NCBI GenBank assembly: GCA_029858605.1
Contig: JAOUET010000035.1
Span: 1 to 12,950, forward strand
Direction of reading: 5' to 3'
Length of the DNA stretch: 12,950 nucleotides
From: Coriobacteriia bacterium
GTDB lineage: Bacteria > Actinomycetota > Coriobacteriia > Anaerosomatales > JAENZW01
Shown here: in pieces, positions 1 through 7,519 of the stretch
Position numbering within the stretch: position 1 is the stretch's first letter
How the letters are laid out: every line of letters begins with the position of its first letter
The notes under the pieces: generated by a model
The model's input: only the letters and a program-made list of their open reading frames with translations
What the model was told of the DNA's origin: nothing
Databases searched by the model: none
Translations under genes and position numbers: made by a program

Positions 1-35
1 GCCGTCCCGTCGGCGAGTCGTTGTTCGAATCCCAT
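1..35 (-). CDS. Start of an unidentified gene, cut by the window edge
   Basis: An ATG at 35-33 on the minus strand is preceded by a good ribosome-binding site (GAGGTGA at 44-38; the GAGG core is 5 nt from the ATG). Eleven complete codons are visible, reading MGFEQRLADGT, before the sequence ends. It lies 79 nt after the fabZ stop on the same strand, so it could be the next gene of the same transcript. The visible residues are too few to assign a family. I chose this start only for the RBS and the open frame. Confidence 0.45.
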   Translation of the reverse strand, partial: MGFEQRLADGT

Positions 36-86
36 CGTCACCTCACTGCTGGACTGTCCGCTACGCACGCGAACCGGTGTCGAACA

Positions 87-106
87 CGAGCCGAGAAGAG
101 GGCTCG
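87..106 (-). repeat. Stem-loop after fabZ
   Basis: A perfect 6-bp inverted repeat (CGAGCC at 87-92, GGCTCG at 101-106) encloses an 8-nt loop, just past the fabZ stop. Outer G-T wobbles could extend it. No T-tract follows on the minus strand, so it is not a convincing intrinsic terminator. It may be an intercistronic RNA hairpin, or chance in GC-rich DNA. Confidence 0.3.
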
Positions 107-114
107 CAACCTGG

Positions 115-537
115 TCATTGTATCGCAAACATGAGCTCGCCAGAGCACGCAAGCTCCTCCCCGACGAAGGCCCTGGCCTCGCCGAATCCAATCGGCCCGC
201 GACGCTTCGTGACGGTCACTTCCATCCGGAGTTCGTCCCCCGGTCGCACCTGCCTCTTGAAGCGCACCCTATCGATTCCGCCGAAGAAGGCGATCTTGCC
301 CCGATTCTCGTCCAATGACAGCAGGGCTACCGCCCCGACCTGCGCCATGGCCTCAACGATCAGCACGCCTGGCATGACCGCATGTTCGGGAAAATGACCC
401 GGCACCCAGAAGGCGTCCTCGGTCACAGCGAGCCATCCGGTGGCGCTCTCCCCTGGCCGAAGTTCGTCGACCCGATCAACCAGCAGGAAGGGATCCCTGT
501 GTGGAATGATCGCCATGATGGCGTCACGGTCGAGCAT
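115..537 (-). CDS. fabZ: 3-hydroxyacyl-[acyl-carrier-protein] dehydratase FabZ
   Basis: Encodes 140 residues, the usual FabZ length. FabZ dehydrates (3R)-3-hydroxyacyl-ACP to trans-2-enoyl-ACP in type II fatty acid elongation in the cytoplasm. The N-terminus carries the family signature IIPHRDPFLLVDRV (residues 10-23). The hot-dog-fold active site reads GHFPEHAVMPGVLIVEAMAQ, with catalytic His48 and Glu62. One small variation is Ala53, where a proline is common (PVMPG). The ATG at 537 has AAGGAG at 553-548 with 8-nt spacing, lying inside the end of murA. Only 3 nt separate the murA stop from this ATG, so the two are probably co-transcribed and translationally coupled. This pairs a fatty acid enzyme, which supplies acyl chains for membrane lipids, with the first committed step of peptidoglycan synthesis. 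FabA-type function is unlikely, given the length and the FabZ-like N-terminus. Confidence 0.95.
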   Translation of the reverse strand: MLDRDAIMAIIPHRDPFLLVDRVDELRPGESATGWLAVTEDAFWVPGHFPEHAVMPGVLIVEAMAQVGAVALLSLDENRGKIAFFGGIDRVRFKRQVRPGDELRMEVTVTKRRGPIGFGEARAFVGEELACSGELMFAIQ

Positions 538-540
538 CCT

Positions 541-1815
541 TCACGCTCCTTCCGGCGTGTCGCTCTCTACAACGCTAATGTCCGCACCGAGGCCAACGAG
601 CTTCTCCACGAAGCGTTCGTAGCCGCGTTCGATATGGTGCATCTCGCCCACCTCGGTTTCGCCGTCTGCTGCGAGGCCGGCGAGCACCAGCGCAGCACCT
701 GCACGCAGATCGGGAGAGCGCACCGGCGCTCCCGAGAGCTGACTCACGCCCTTTATGAGCGCGTGATGGCTCTCTATTCGGATGTCTGCGCCCATCCTCA
801 CCAGCTCGTCGGCGAACATGAAGCGGTTCTCGAACACGTTCTCGGTGATGACGCAGCTCCCATCCGCAATCGCCAGCAGCGCCATGAACTGCGCCTGCAT
901 GTCTGTTGGGAAGCCCGGATACGGAAGTGTCTGGATGTCCACACACTGCGCGCGACCGTCCAGCGCCACCGTCACACCGTCGGCTCGTCTGTCTACAGTG
1001 CAACCCGCCTGCTCGAGCTTCGACAGCACCATGTCAAGATGATGCGGATCGAATCCTTCTACGGCGACGGGCCCTCCTCCGAGCGCGCCCGCCACGAGGT
1101 ACGTGCCCGCCTCGACCCGGTCGCCTATCACGCGATGCTCGCACGGGTGCAGAGCTTCGACACCATCCACGACGATCACCGGCGTGCCTGCGCCGTCGAC
1201 GGACGCCCCCATCGACACGAGGAAGGATGCGAGATCCTGGATCTCCGGCTCGCGTGCAGCGTTCTCGAGCGTGGTCCGTCCCTCGGCGAGCACGGCCGCC
1301 ATGAGAATGTTCTCCGTGGCGCCCACGCTCGGAAAATCGAGTGTGATGTCAGCGCCGCGAAGGCCATCCTTTGCCGAAGCATGGATGTACCCGTGGCCGA
1401 GGACGATGTCGACACCGAGCTGTTCCAGCCCACGAATGTGCATGTCGATCTTGCGGGACCCGATGTTGCAGCCGCCTGGCATGGCAACATTCGCTTCACC
1501 GATTCGCGACACTAGCGGACCGAGAACAGCTGTGGAGGCGCGCATCTTGGCGACCATCTCGTAGGGTGCTTCCACCGAAGTGATCCCAGACGCGTCGATC
1601 TCGAGCGAATGATCGCTGCGGCTCACGGTGACACCTAGGCCCGTGAGTACCTCGGCCATGATGTCGACGTCTGCGATATCCGGGACGTTGGTTATGCGCG
1701 AAGTGCCCGGCGCCATCAGCGCCGCGGCCATCAGCTTGAGTGCAGAGTTCTTTGCCCCCTCGACGGAAACACGACCTGCAAGCCGCTTCCCGCCGCGAAC
1801 GACGATGGAACGCAT
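541..1815 (-). CDS. murA: UDP-N-acetylglucosamine 1-carboxyvinyltransferase MurA
   Basis: Encodes 424 residues, full length for MurA. The enzyme transfers enolpyruvate from PEP to the 3'-OH of UDP-GlcNAc, the first committed step of peptidoglycan precursor synthesis in the cytoplasm. Visible landmarks: Lys22-Asn23 in EGAKNSALK; Arg92 in KMRAST; Cys116 in PGGCNIGSRKID, the flexible-loop cysteine alkylated by fosfomycin; Asp305 in PGFPTDMQAQ, the likely general base; and Arg397 in HHIERGYERF. Having Cys rather than Asp at the loop position predicts a fosfomycin-sensitive enzyme (established family knowledge, not tested here). The ATG at 1815 has only a modest GTGGGG upstream as RBS. fabZ follows after 3 nt. 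The 205 nt separating it from atpC suggest it may have its own promoter. Confidence 0.97.
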   Translation of the reverse strand: MRSIVVRGGKRLAGRVSVEGAKNSALKLMAAALMAPGTSRITNVPDIADVDIMAEVLTGLGVTVSRSDHSLEIDASGITSVEAPYEMVAKMRASTAVLGPLVSRIGEANVAMPGGCNIGSRKIDMHIRGLEQLGVDIVLGHGYIHASAKDGLRGADITLDFPSVGATENILMAAVLAEGRTTLENAAREPEIQDLASFLVSMGASVDGAGTPVIVVDGVEALHPCEHRVIGDRVEAGTYLVAGALGGGPVAVEGFDPHHLDMVLSKLEQAGCTVDRRADGVTVALDGRAQCVDIQTLPYPGFPTDMQAQFMALLAIADGSCVITENVFENRFMFADELVRMGADIRIESHHALIKGVSQLSGAPVRSPDLRAGAALVLAGLAADGETEVGEMHHIERGYERFVEKLVGLGADISVVESDTPEGA

Positions 1816-1889
1816 CCATACCCCACTAGGATCGCGAGCGAATCGGACACCAACGTATCGGACCTGGATTGCAGCGGCAACTGCGCCGG

Positions 1890-2063
1890 TCAGGCCGTGA
1901 CGCGACCGTCACCTTGACGGTATAGACGGGCCACCTCGGCCCAATCGCCCAGATGACCCGCATATTCCCGAATCGCGCGTTTGTCTACTTCACGGAGCTC
2001 ATGAGTTGCGCCCAGAAGCGTCAGGAGCGGTGCCGCCCGACCTCCAGCTGTACCTCGCACCAC
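1890..2063 (-). CDS. Possible small ORF, 57 codons, unknown function
   Basis: An open frame runs from tandem GTG codons (2063 and 2060), overlaps the last 43 nt of atpC in another frame, and ends with TGA at 1892-1890, ahead of murA. The non-overlapping part reads like a real protein, for example THELREVDKRAIREYAGHL and then GDWAEVARLYRQGDGRVTA: charged, probably helical, with no membrane segment. My hand count over the last 44 codons gives G or C at about 82%, 48% and 55% of first, second and third positions. The strong first position and weak second position are coding-like, but the third position is lower than expected for a gene in this GC-rich DNA. No strong RBS precedes the GTGs. An ATG at about 2002 lies one frame off, so a one-base indel could hide a better start. 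I do not recognise the family. It could also be chance. Confidence 0.35.
   Translation of the reverse strand: MVRGTAGGRAAPLLTLLGATHELREVDKRAIREYAGHLGDWAEVARLYRQGDGRVTA
1905..1942 (-). repeat. Two adjacent inverted repeats between atpC and murA
   Basis: Two perfect inverted repeats lie 6 nt apart: ACCGTCA/TGACGGT (1905-1911 and 1915-1921, 7-bp arms, 3-nt spacer) and GGGCC/GGCCC (1928-1932 and 1938-1942, 5-bp arms, 5-nt spacer). They fall at the junction of the ATP synthase genes and murA-fabZ. No T-tract follows on the minus strand, so a classical intrinsic terminator is not supported. They could act as an RNA processing or partial termination site, or the 7-bp element could be an operator. 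They also lie inside the possible small reading frame. Confidence 0.35.
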
Positions 2064-2452
2064 TTCAGCTCGCGGTCCAGCTCGTCCACGTCCACTTCAT
2101 GCTTGGCGCTCTCGTCGACTTCGGCCATGCGCGTCTGCGCGTGATCGAGTGCCTGCTTGGCGCGCTCGACGTCTATCTGCGAAGCCGCGAGTGCGTGGTC
2201 TGCAAGGATGATCACCTTGTCCTCGTGGACCTGGATGTACCCGCCGGAAACGGCGAACCACTCGACATCGCGATCGCCGTCCCCGTAACGCACCCGGACC
2301 TCGCCAGCCCGGAGGGCACTCACGAGCGGTGCGTGCAGCGGCAGGACGCCGACCTCGCCGTCGATGGCGGGCGCAACGACCATGCGCACTTCGTTCGTGT
2401 ACACGATGCGCTCGGGAGTGACGATCTCGCACATGAGCGTGCGCTCGGTCAT
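2021..2452 (-). CDS. atpC: F-type ATP synthase subunit epsilon
   Basis: Encodes 143 residues, slightly longer than the common 130-140. Epsilon is part of the F1 central stalk. It couples gamma to the c-ring, and in many bacteria its C-terminal helices restrain ATP hydrolysis. The N-terminal beta-sandwich (about residues 1-88) includes CEIVTPERIVY, GEVGVLPLHAPLVSAL and the FAVSGGYIQVHEDKVIILAD segment typical of the family. Residues 92-137 form the two-helix C-terminal domain, rich in Ala, Glu and Arg. The ATG at 2452 has GGGGAG with 6-nt spacing. atpC begins 12 nt after the atpD stop, which is tight enough for co-transcription. It is the last gene of the ATP synthase set. The possible small ORF overlaps its 3' end in another frame. 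Confidence 0.96.
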   Translation of the reverse strand: MTERTLMCEIVTPERIVYTNEVRMVVAPAIDGEVGVLPLHAPLVSALRAGEVRVRYGDGDRDVEWFAVSGGYIQVHEDKVIILADHALAASQIDVERAKQALDHAQTRMAEVDESAKHEVDVDELDRELKWCEVQLEVGRHRS

Positions 2453-2464
2453 GCGTCGCTCCCC

Positions 2465-3871
2465 CTAGGCCGTCGCGGCCATCTGCTCAGCCTTCTTGAG
2501 TGCGTCCTCGATAGTGCCGACGTAGCGGAAGGCCTGCTCCGGCACGTCATCGTGCTGACCTGCGACGATCTCACCGAAGCCTCGGATCGTGTCCTCGAGT
2601 TTGACGTAGACGCCGGCCATGCCCGTGAACTGCTCGGCGACGTGGAACGGCTGCGACAGGAACTGCTGGATCTTGCGCGCGCGCGACACCGTGAGTTTGT
2701 CCTCTTCGGACAGCTCGTCCATGCCGAGGATGGCGATGATGTCCTGCAGGTCCTTGTACCGCTGCAACACCTGCTGTACATCTCTGGCGACGCGGTAGTG
2801 TTCCTCGCCCACGACGGCCGGGTCCAGCGCGCGCGAAGTGGACGCGAGCGGGTCGACAGCGGGGTAGATACCGAGCTCGGCGATTCCTCGCGAGAGCACA
2901 GAGGTAGCGTCGAGGTGCGTGAACGCCGTCGCCGGCGCAGGGTCGGTCAGGTCGTCCGCGGGAACGTAGATGGCCTGCACCGACGTGATCGATCCCGTCT
3001 TCGTCGACGTGATGCGTTCCTGAAGCTCGCCCATCTCGGTCGCCAGCGTGGGCTGGTAGCCCACCGCGGACGGCATTCGGCCGAGCAGAGCCGATACCTC
3101 GGATCCCGCCTGCGTGAAACGAAAGATGTTGTCGATGAACAGCAGGACGTCCTGGCCCTGGTCGCGGAAGTATTCCGCCGAAGTCAGGCCAGCCAGACCG
3201 ACACGCAGGCGCGCACCTGGAGGCTCGTTCATCTGACCGTACACCAGGCACGTCTTCTCGATGACTCCCGATTCGCTCATCTCGATCCACAAGTCCGTGC
3301 CCTCGCGAGTCCGCTCGCCGACGCCAGTGAATACCGACGTGCCACCGTGCGCCTGAGCGAGGTTGTTGATGAGCTCCATGATGATGACCGTCTTGCCGAC
3401 GCCCGCCCCGCCGAACAGGCCTGTCTTGCCACCCTTGATGTAGGGCTCCAGCAAGTCTACGACCTTGATGCCGGTCTCGAATATCTCGGTCTTCGGCTCG
3501 AGGTTCTGGTATTCCGGCGCCTCCCGATGAATCGGGTAGTAGTCCTCGACCTCGGGCATCGGCATGCCGTCGACAGGCTCTCCCATCACGTTCCAGATGC
3601 GGCCCAGGGTGGAAGGACCCACGGGCATCTTGATAGGACCGCCGGTGTCGAGCGCCTCCATGCCGCGGGTCAGCCCGTCCGTCGATGACATCGCCACCGC
3701 CCGCACCTGGTTGCCGGGAAGGTGCTGTTGGACTTCGGCAATCGTCGTCAGGTGCCCGATCGGCGTGTCCACGTCGACCTTGAGCGCCGTGTAGATCGGA
3801 GGGATCGCGTCTGCCGCGAATTCGACGTCCAGCACGGGGCCGACGACGCGTACGATACGTCCGGCGTTCAT
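2465..3871 (-). CDS. atpD: F-type ATP synthase subunit beta
   Basis: Encodes 468 residues, the normal length. Beta carries the three catalytic nucleotide sites of F1. Visible motifs in order: N-terminal barrel with GRIVRVVGPVLDVEF (residues 4-18); Walker A GGAGVGKT (154-161); catalytic Glu186 in GVGERTREG; Walker B LLFIDNIFRF with Asp247; the SALLGRMPSAVGYQPTLATE stretch (260-279); and a complete DELSEED motif (385-391), the lever that contacts gamma. Nothing is missing or truncated. The ATG at 3871 has AAGGA with 7-nt spacing. It lies 30 nt after atpG and 12 nt before atpC, in the standard alpha-gamma-beta-epsilon order. Confidence 0.98.
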   Translation of the reverse strand: MNAGRIVRVVGPVLDVEFAADAIPPIYTALKVDVDTPIGHLTTIAEVQQHLPGNQVRAVAMSSTDGLTRGMEALDTGGPIKMPVGPSTLGRIWNVMGEPVDGMPMPEVEDYYPIHREAPEYQNLEPKTEIFETGIKVVDLLEPYIKGGKTGLFGGAGVGKTVIIMELINNLAQAHGGTSVFTGVGERTREGTDLWIEMSESGVIEKTCLVYGQMNEPPGARLRVGLAGLTSAEYFRDQGQDVLLFIDNIFRFTQAGSEVSALLGRMPSAVGYQPTLATEMGELQERITSTKTGSITSVQAIYVPADDLTDPAPATAFTHLDATSVLSRGIAELGIYPAVDPLASTSRALDPAVVGEEHYRVARDVQQVLQRYKDLQDIIAILGMDELSEEDKLTVSRARKIQQFLSQPFHVAEQFTGMAGVYVKLEDTIRGFGEIVAGQHDDVPEQAFRYVGTIEDALKKAEQMAATA

Positions 3872-3901
3872 GAGAGTGTCCTTGTCGTCACTTGCTTGCT
3901 C

Positions 3902-4792
3902 CTAGTCCTCCAGAGCGGCAGCGCCGCCGACTATCTCAGCTATCTCCTGCGTGATGGAAGCCTGGCGAGCCCGGTTGTAGCTGCGCGTCAGCGTCGTGAT
4001 CATCTCGGACGCGTTGTCCGTCGCAGACTTCATGGCCGTTCGGCGCGCACCGTGCTCCGACGCCGCCGACTCCATGAGTGCACGGTAGATCAGCGTCTCC
4101 ACGTAGGTGGGGAGCAGCAGCTCGAGGACGCTCTCCGCGCTCGGCTCGAACATGTACTCCGCGGACACCGCCGCGGCTTCCACGTCATCGGCAGCCTCGT
4201 GCATTACCTCGCGCTCGATCGGCAGCAGCTGGTAGATCTCCGGCCTTTGCTCGGCCACGTTCTTGAAGCGGTTGAACACGATGAAGACCGCGTCGATCTC
4301 ACCCGCCGAATACCCCGGTATGACGTGCGCCGCGATCGACTTCGCGTCGGAGAATGTCGGCTTGTCGGAGATGTCGCGATACGCGGCGATGGGCTCTATG
4401 CCGCGGTAGCGGAAGTAGCCCGCGGCTTTCTTTCCGACGGTCACGAAGTCCACCTGTGCACCCGCGGCTTTCTCGTCGCGCGAGACGTCCTCTGCCAGCC
4501 GGATCACGTTCGAGTTGAACGCGCCGGCCAGTCCGCGATCGGAGGTGCAGGCGATCACGACGACCCGCTCGCGCTTGTCGTGCTTGAGTAGGAGCGGGTG
4601 GCTTGCCGCCTTCGCGAAGCGCGCCACGTTGCCGAGAACCTCCATCATCGACATCGCGTAGGGGCGGGCGGCCTCGATGCGCTCCTGCGCCTTCTTGATC
4701 TTTGCCGTCGCCACCATCTCCATGGTGCGCGTGATCTGCCGCGTGCTCTGCACGCTGCCGATGCGCTTCTTGATGTCGCGAAGATTGGCCAC
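3902..4792 (-). CDS. atpG: F-type ATP synthase subunit gamma
   Basis: Encodes 296 residues, typical for gamma, the rotating central shaft of F1. The N-terminal helix carries the conserved DIKKRIGSVQSTRQITRTME and MVATAKIKKAQ segments (about residues 6-36). The C-terminal helix carries the family signature SEHGARRTAMKSATDNASEM followed by LTRSYNRARQASITQEIAEI, which forms the coiled-coil shaft with the N-terminal helix. The GTG start at 4792 has GAGGAG with 8-nt spacing, and that RBS overlaps the atpA stop, so translation is probably coupled. Only 5 nt separate the two genes. The middle domain is ordinary in length, and I see no redox-regulation insert of the chloroplast kind. Confidence 0.97.
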   Translation of the reverse strand: MANLRDIKKRIGSVQSTRQITRTMEMVATAKIKKAQERIEAARPYAMSMMEVLGNVARFAKAASHPLLLKHDKRERVVVIACTSDRGLAGAFNSNVIRLAEDVSRDEKAAGAQVDFVTVGKKAAGYFRYRGIEPIAAYRDISDKPTFSDAKSIAAHVIPGYSAGEIDAVFIVFNRFKNVAEQRPEIYQLLPIEREVMHEAADDVEAAAVSAEYMFEPSAESVLELLLPTYVETLIYRALMESAASEHGARRTAMKSATDNASEMITTLTRSYNRARQASITQEIAEIVGGAAALED

Positions 4793-4797
4793 TTCGG

Positions 4798-6363
4798 CTA
4801 CTCCTCGGGCACGTACTGGGCTTTGAAGTCCTCGATGACCTGTCCGAGTAGCTCCGCCACCTCGTCGGAGAGAACCTTCTCGGTCGCTATCGCCTTGCCC
4901 AGGTCCGGATAGCCACTGCTGACAAAGCCGAGGAACCCCTCACGGAACTCCTGGATCTTCTCCACAGGAAGATCGTCGAGGTATCCCTTCGTGCCGGCGA
5001 AGATTGCCATGACCTGGTTCTCGACCGGCATGGGTACGTAGCGACCCTGCTTGAGCAACTCGACCAGGCGTGCACCACGGTTGAGGGTGTCCTGGGTCGC
5101 CTTGTCGAGGTCGGAGCCGAACTGCGCAAACGCCTCGAGTTCGCGGTATTGCGCCAGGTCTAGACGCAGGCTCCCGGCCACCTGTTTCATCGCCTTGATC
5201 TGTGCGTTGCCGCCGACGCGGGAGACCGAGATACCGACGTTGATCGCTGGGCGAACACCCTGGTAGAAGAGGTCCGTCTGCAGGAAGATCTGCCCGTCCG
5301 TGATCGAGATGACGTTCGTTGGAATGTACGCTGAGACGTCGCCGGCCTGCGTCTCGATGACCGGCAGCGCCGTGAGCGAGCCCCCGCCGTTCTCGTCGTT
5401 GAGCTTGACGGCACGCTCCAGCAGGCGACTGTGCAGGTAGAAGACATCGCCGGGGTACGCTTCTCGACCTGGCGGACGGCGCAGTGTGAGCGACATCTGG
5501 CGGTACGCGACGGCCTGCTTGGACAGGTCGTCGTAGATGCACAGCACGTGGCGACCGGGGTTGTCTGCCGAAGCAGGCTTGCCGTCCTCGCCGCTGTACA
5601 TGAAGAACTCGCCGATGGCAGCCCCCGACATTGGAGCGAGATACTGCATGGGCGCGGGGTCAGACGCGTTTGCGGCGACGACGATCGTGTAGTCCATCGC
5701 GCCGTACTCCTGAAGAGTCTCGACGACGCCTGCGACAGTGGAAGCCTTCTGGCCCACGGCCACGTACACGCAGATCACGTCTTCGCCCTTCTGGTTGACA
5801 ATCGTGTCGATCGCCACAGCGGTCTTGCCGGTCTGGCGGTCGCCAATGATGAGTTCGCGTTGTCCGCGACCGATAGGGATCATCGCGTCGATGGCCAGGA
5901 TCCCAGTCTGCAGCGGCTGGTGAACAGGCCTGCGCTCCACGACACCAGGCGCCCGGAACTCGATAGGCCGGTAGCCTTCGGCCTGGATGGGTCCCTTCCC
6001 GTCGAGCGGCTGGCCGAGAGGGTCCACGATGCGGCCGACAAGCGCCTCGCCGCAAGGCACCTCGACGATACGACCAGTCGTGCGAACGGCGTCGTTCTCG
6101 CCTACCGCCTCGGTCTCTCCCAGTAGGACGGCACCGACCTCGTGTTCGTCGAGGTTGAGGGCCATGCCCATGATCGAGCGGCCACCTGCTCCCGCAAACT
6201 CGAGTAGTTCGCCGGCCATGGCTCCACGCAGGCCGTCGACACGGGCGATCCCGTCGCCGACCTGGAGTACCGAGCCGACCTCCCTGACGTCGACCTCGGC
6301 CTTGAATCGCTCCAGCTGTGCTTTCAGCACCTCGTTGATGGCGCTGGCGCTGATGTCCGCCAC
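4798..6363 (-). CDS. atpA: F-type ATP synthase subunit alpha
   Basis: Encodes 521 residues. Alpha binds non-catalytic nucleotide and supplies the arginine finger to the beta catalytic site. Visible: Walker A GDRQTGKT (174-181); IYDDLSKQAVAYRQ (276-289); RRPPGREAYPGDVFYLHSRL (295-314); and NVGISVSRVGG with arginine finger Arg382. Residues 255-274, between GEFF and CIYDD, are about 12 longer than in E. coli, where the same interval is 8 residues. The extra residues read roughly GEDGKPASADNPG. The start is GTG at 6363, with GGTGAGG about 7 nt upstream. It begins 2 nt after the atpH stop and ends 5 nt before atpG, so coupling is likely. No catalytic residue is missing. Confidence 0.98.
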   Translation of the reverse strand: MADISASAINEVLKAQLERFKAEVDVREVGSVLQVGDGIARVDGLRGAMAGELLEFAGAGGRSIMGMALNLDEHEVGAVLLGETEAVGENDAVRTTGRIVEVPCGEALVGRIVDPLGQPLDGKGPIQAEGYRPIEFRAPGVVERRPVHQPLQTGILAIDAMIPIGRGQRELIIGDRQTGKTAVAIDTIVNQKGEDVICVYVAVGQKASTVAGVVETLQEYGAMDYTIVVAANASDPAPMQYLAPMSGAAIGEFFMYSGEDGKPASADNPGRHVLCIYDDLSKQAVAYRQMSLTLRRPPGREAYPGDVFYLHSRLLERAVKLNDENGGGSLTALPVIETQAGDVSAYIPTNVISITDGQIFLQTDLFYQGVRPAINVGISVSRVGGNAQIKAMKQVAGSLRLDLAQYRELEAFAQFGSDLDKATQDTLNRGARLVELLKQGRYVPMPVENQVMAIFAGTKGYLDDLPVEKIQEFREGFLGFVSSGYPDLGKAIATEKVLSDEVAELLGQVIEDFKAQYVPEE

Positions 6364-6365
6364 TT

Positions 6366-6923
6366 CTAGGCCTCACCTTCCTGTGGAACTGCGGAAAGCG
6401 TCGCTCGCATCGCATCCAGCTGGGAGGCAAGGCTCCCATCGAGCACGCGACCTGCGACGTTGATGCGTATGCCGCCCACGATCGACGAGTCCACCCGCTC
6501 GCGCAGAGTCACCGGACGCCGGAGCGACGCCGAGAGCTTCTCCTCGATTGCAGAGCGCAGACCATCGTCGAGAGCGATGGCCGTCGTGACCTCGGCCACC
6601 ACGACACCACGCTGTCCCTCCGCGGTTTCTCGAAAACCGCGAGCGATGTCACCGAGAAGTCTGGTGTGACCTCTTTCAACGGCCAAAGTGACCACGGCAA
6701 GCACCTCGGGCACTACGCGCTCGCCGAAGATGTCACGCAAGACGTCCCGCTTCTTCTCGGCCGGCACTTGCGCGTCGGCGAGGGCATCACGCAGATCGAT
6801 GTGGTCGCGTATCGCGTCGGCCACCGCCTGCATGCCCTCATCGGCCGAATCGACCGCATCGGCAGCCGAGGCGAGGTCGAACAGGACCTTCGCGTAGGTC
6901 CGAGCGATCTCGCTAGTTGTCAT
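6366..6923 (-). CDS. atpH: F-type ATP synthase subunit delta
   Basis: Encodes 185 residues, typical for delta (OSCP), which sits on top of the F1 hexamer and ties it to the b-subunit stator. The N-terminal helical bundle begins IARTYAKVLFDLA (6-18). The C-terminal part ends with the family's GGIRINVAGRVLDGSLASQL (about 151-170). The ATG at 6923 has GGAG with 5-nt spacing and overlaps the end of atpF by 11 nt in another frame, so translation is probably coupled. Delta is a stand-alone gene here, unlike the b-delta fusion of mycobacteria. It is the only one of the eight genes from tagO to atpG that starts with ATG. Confidence 0.95.
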   Translation of the reverse strand: MTTSEIARTYAKVLFDLASAADAVDSADEGMQAVADAIRDHIDLRDALADAQVPAEKKRDVLRDIFGERVVPEVLAVVTLAVERGHTRLLGDIARGFRETAEGQRGVVVAEVTTAIALDDGLRSAIEEKLSASLRRPVTLRERVDSSIVGGIRINVAGRVLDGSLASQLDAMRATLSAVPQEGEA

Positions 6924-7491
6924 TGAGGCTCCCGACTTCGGCGATGTAGCGATCGATCAGCTTGGCGTGATCTTCGGCCGACAGTGTCTCGCCGAGGAGC
7001 TTGCCTGCGACCGCGACGGAAACGTCCGCAATCGACGCCTGCAGTTCGGCCAGCGCGGCCTTCTTCTCCGCCTCAACGGCCTCGCGAGCCTTCGCGACGA
7101 TCTGCGTGGACTCTTCGTTCGCCTTTGCGATGATCTCTTCTTTCATCGACTCGGCGACCTTGCGACCCTGATCGACGATCTTGCCCGCTTCGGCCCGTGC
7201 CTCGGCCACCTGCTTCTTGTATTCCTCGAGCAGCCGCTCGGCCTCGACGCGCGTGTCTTCAGCCTTCTCGAGCGACTCCTTGATGGCCGCGGCACGCTTG
7301 TCCAGCATCCCGACGATCATCGGGAAGGCGAACTTGTAGAGAACGAAGAAGAGGATGAGGAACGCTACCCACGTCGGCCAGATGTCCGCGGGGTTGGGGT
7401 AGACGGCTCCGAGCGTGCCGGCGAGGCCCTCCGCAGCTTCTTCTCCGTGTTCCGCCGCCTGTTCGGCCGCGTATGCGAATTCGATGAACAC
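6913..7491 (-). CDS. atpF: F-type ATP synthase subunit b
   Basis: Encodes 192 residues. Subunit b forms the peripheral stalk as a dimer, anchored in the membrane and bound to delta. A single membrane helix lies at about 38-58 (IWPTWVAFLILFFVLYKFAF), followed by PMIVGMLDKRAAAIKESLE and a long Ala/Glu/Lys-rich coiled coil to about residue 165. The N-terminus before the membrane helix is 36-37 residues, against only a few in E. coli b, and it is rich in acidic residues (Glu4, Glu10, Glu14, Glu17, Glu18, Glu21). The start is GTG at 7491, with GGAGG 8 nt upstream. Starting lower would remove the extension, but this RBS supports the long form. It follows atpE after 28 nt. One copy only is present, with no b' gene. 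Confidence 0.94.
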   Translation of the reverse strand: MFIEFAYAAEQAAEHGEEAAEGLAGTLGAVYPNPADIWPTWVAFLILFFVLYKFAFPMIVGMLDKRAAAIKESLEKAEDTRVEAERLLEEYKKQVAEARAEAGKIVDQGRKVAESMKEEIIAKANEESTQIVAKAREAVEAEKKAALAELQASIADVSVAVAGKLLGETLSAEDHAKLIDRYIAEVGSLNDN

Positions 7492-7519
7492 GACGACAAC
7501 CTCCGTCTGTCGGCTCGGA

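Noticed and set aside
382..1515. 377-codon plus-strand frame opposite murA and fabZ
   Set aside because: Antisense shadow of two confident genes, with no recognisable domain.
2002..2002. ATG near 2002 starting a short peptide MSSVK
   Set aside because: It stops after five codons. It is only relevant as a possible frameshifted start of the small reading frame.
2006..3688. Long plus-strand reading frame of 560 codons opposite atpD and atpC
   Set aside because: It lies antisense to two certain genes. Such shadow frames are common opposite GC-rich genes, and the arginine-, aspartate- and histidine-rich product matches no family I know.
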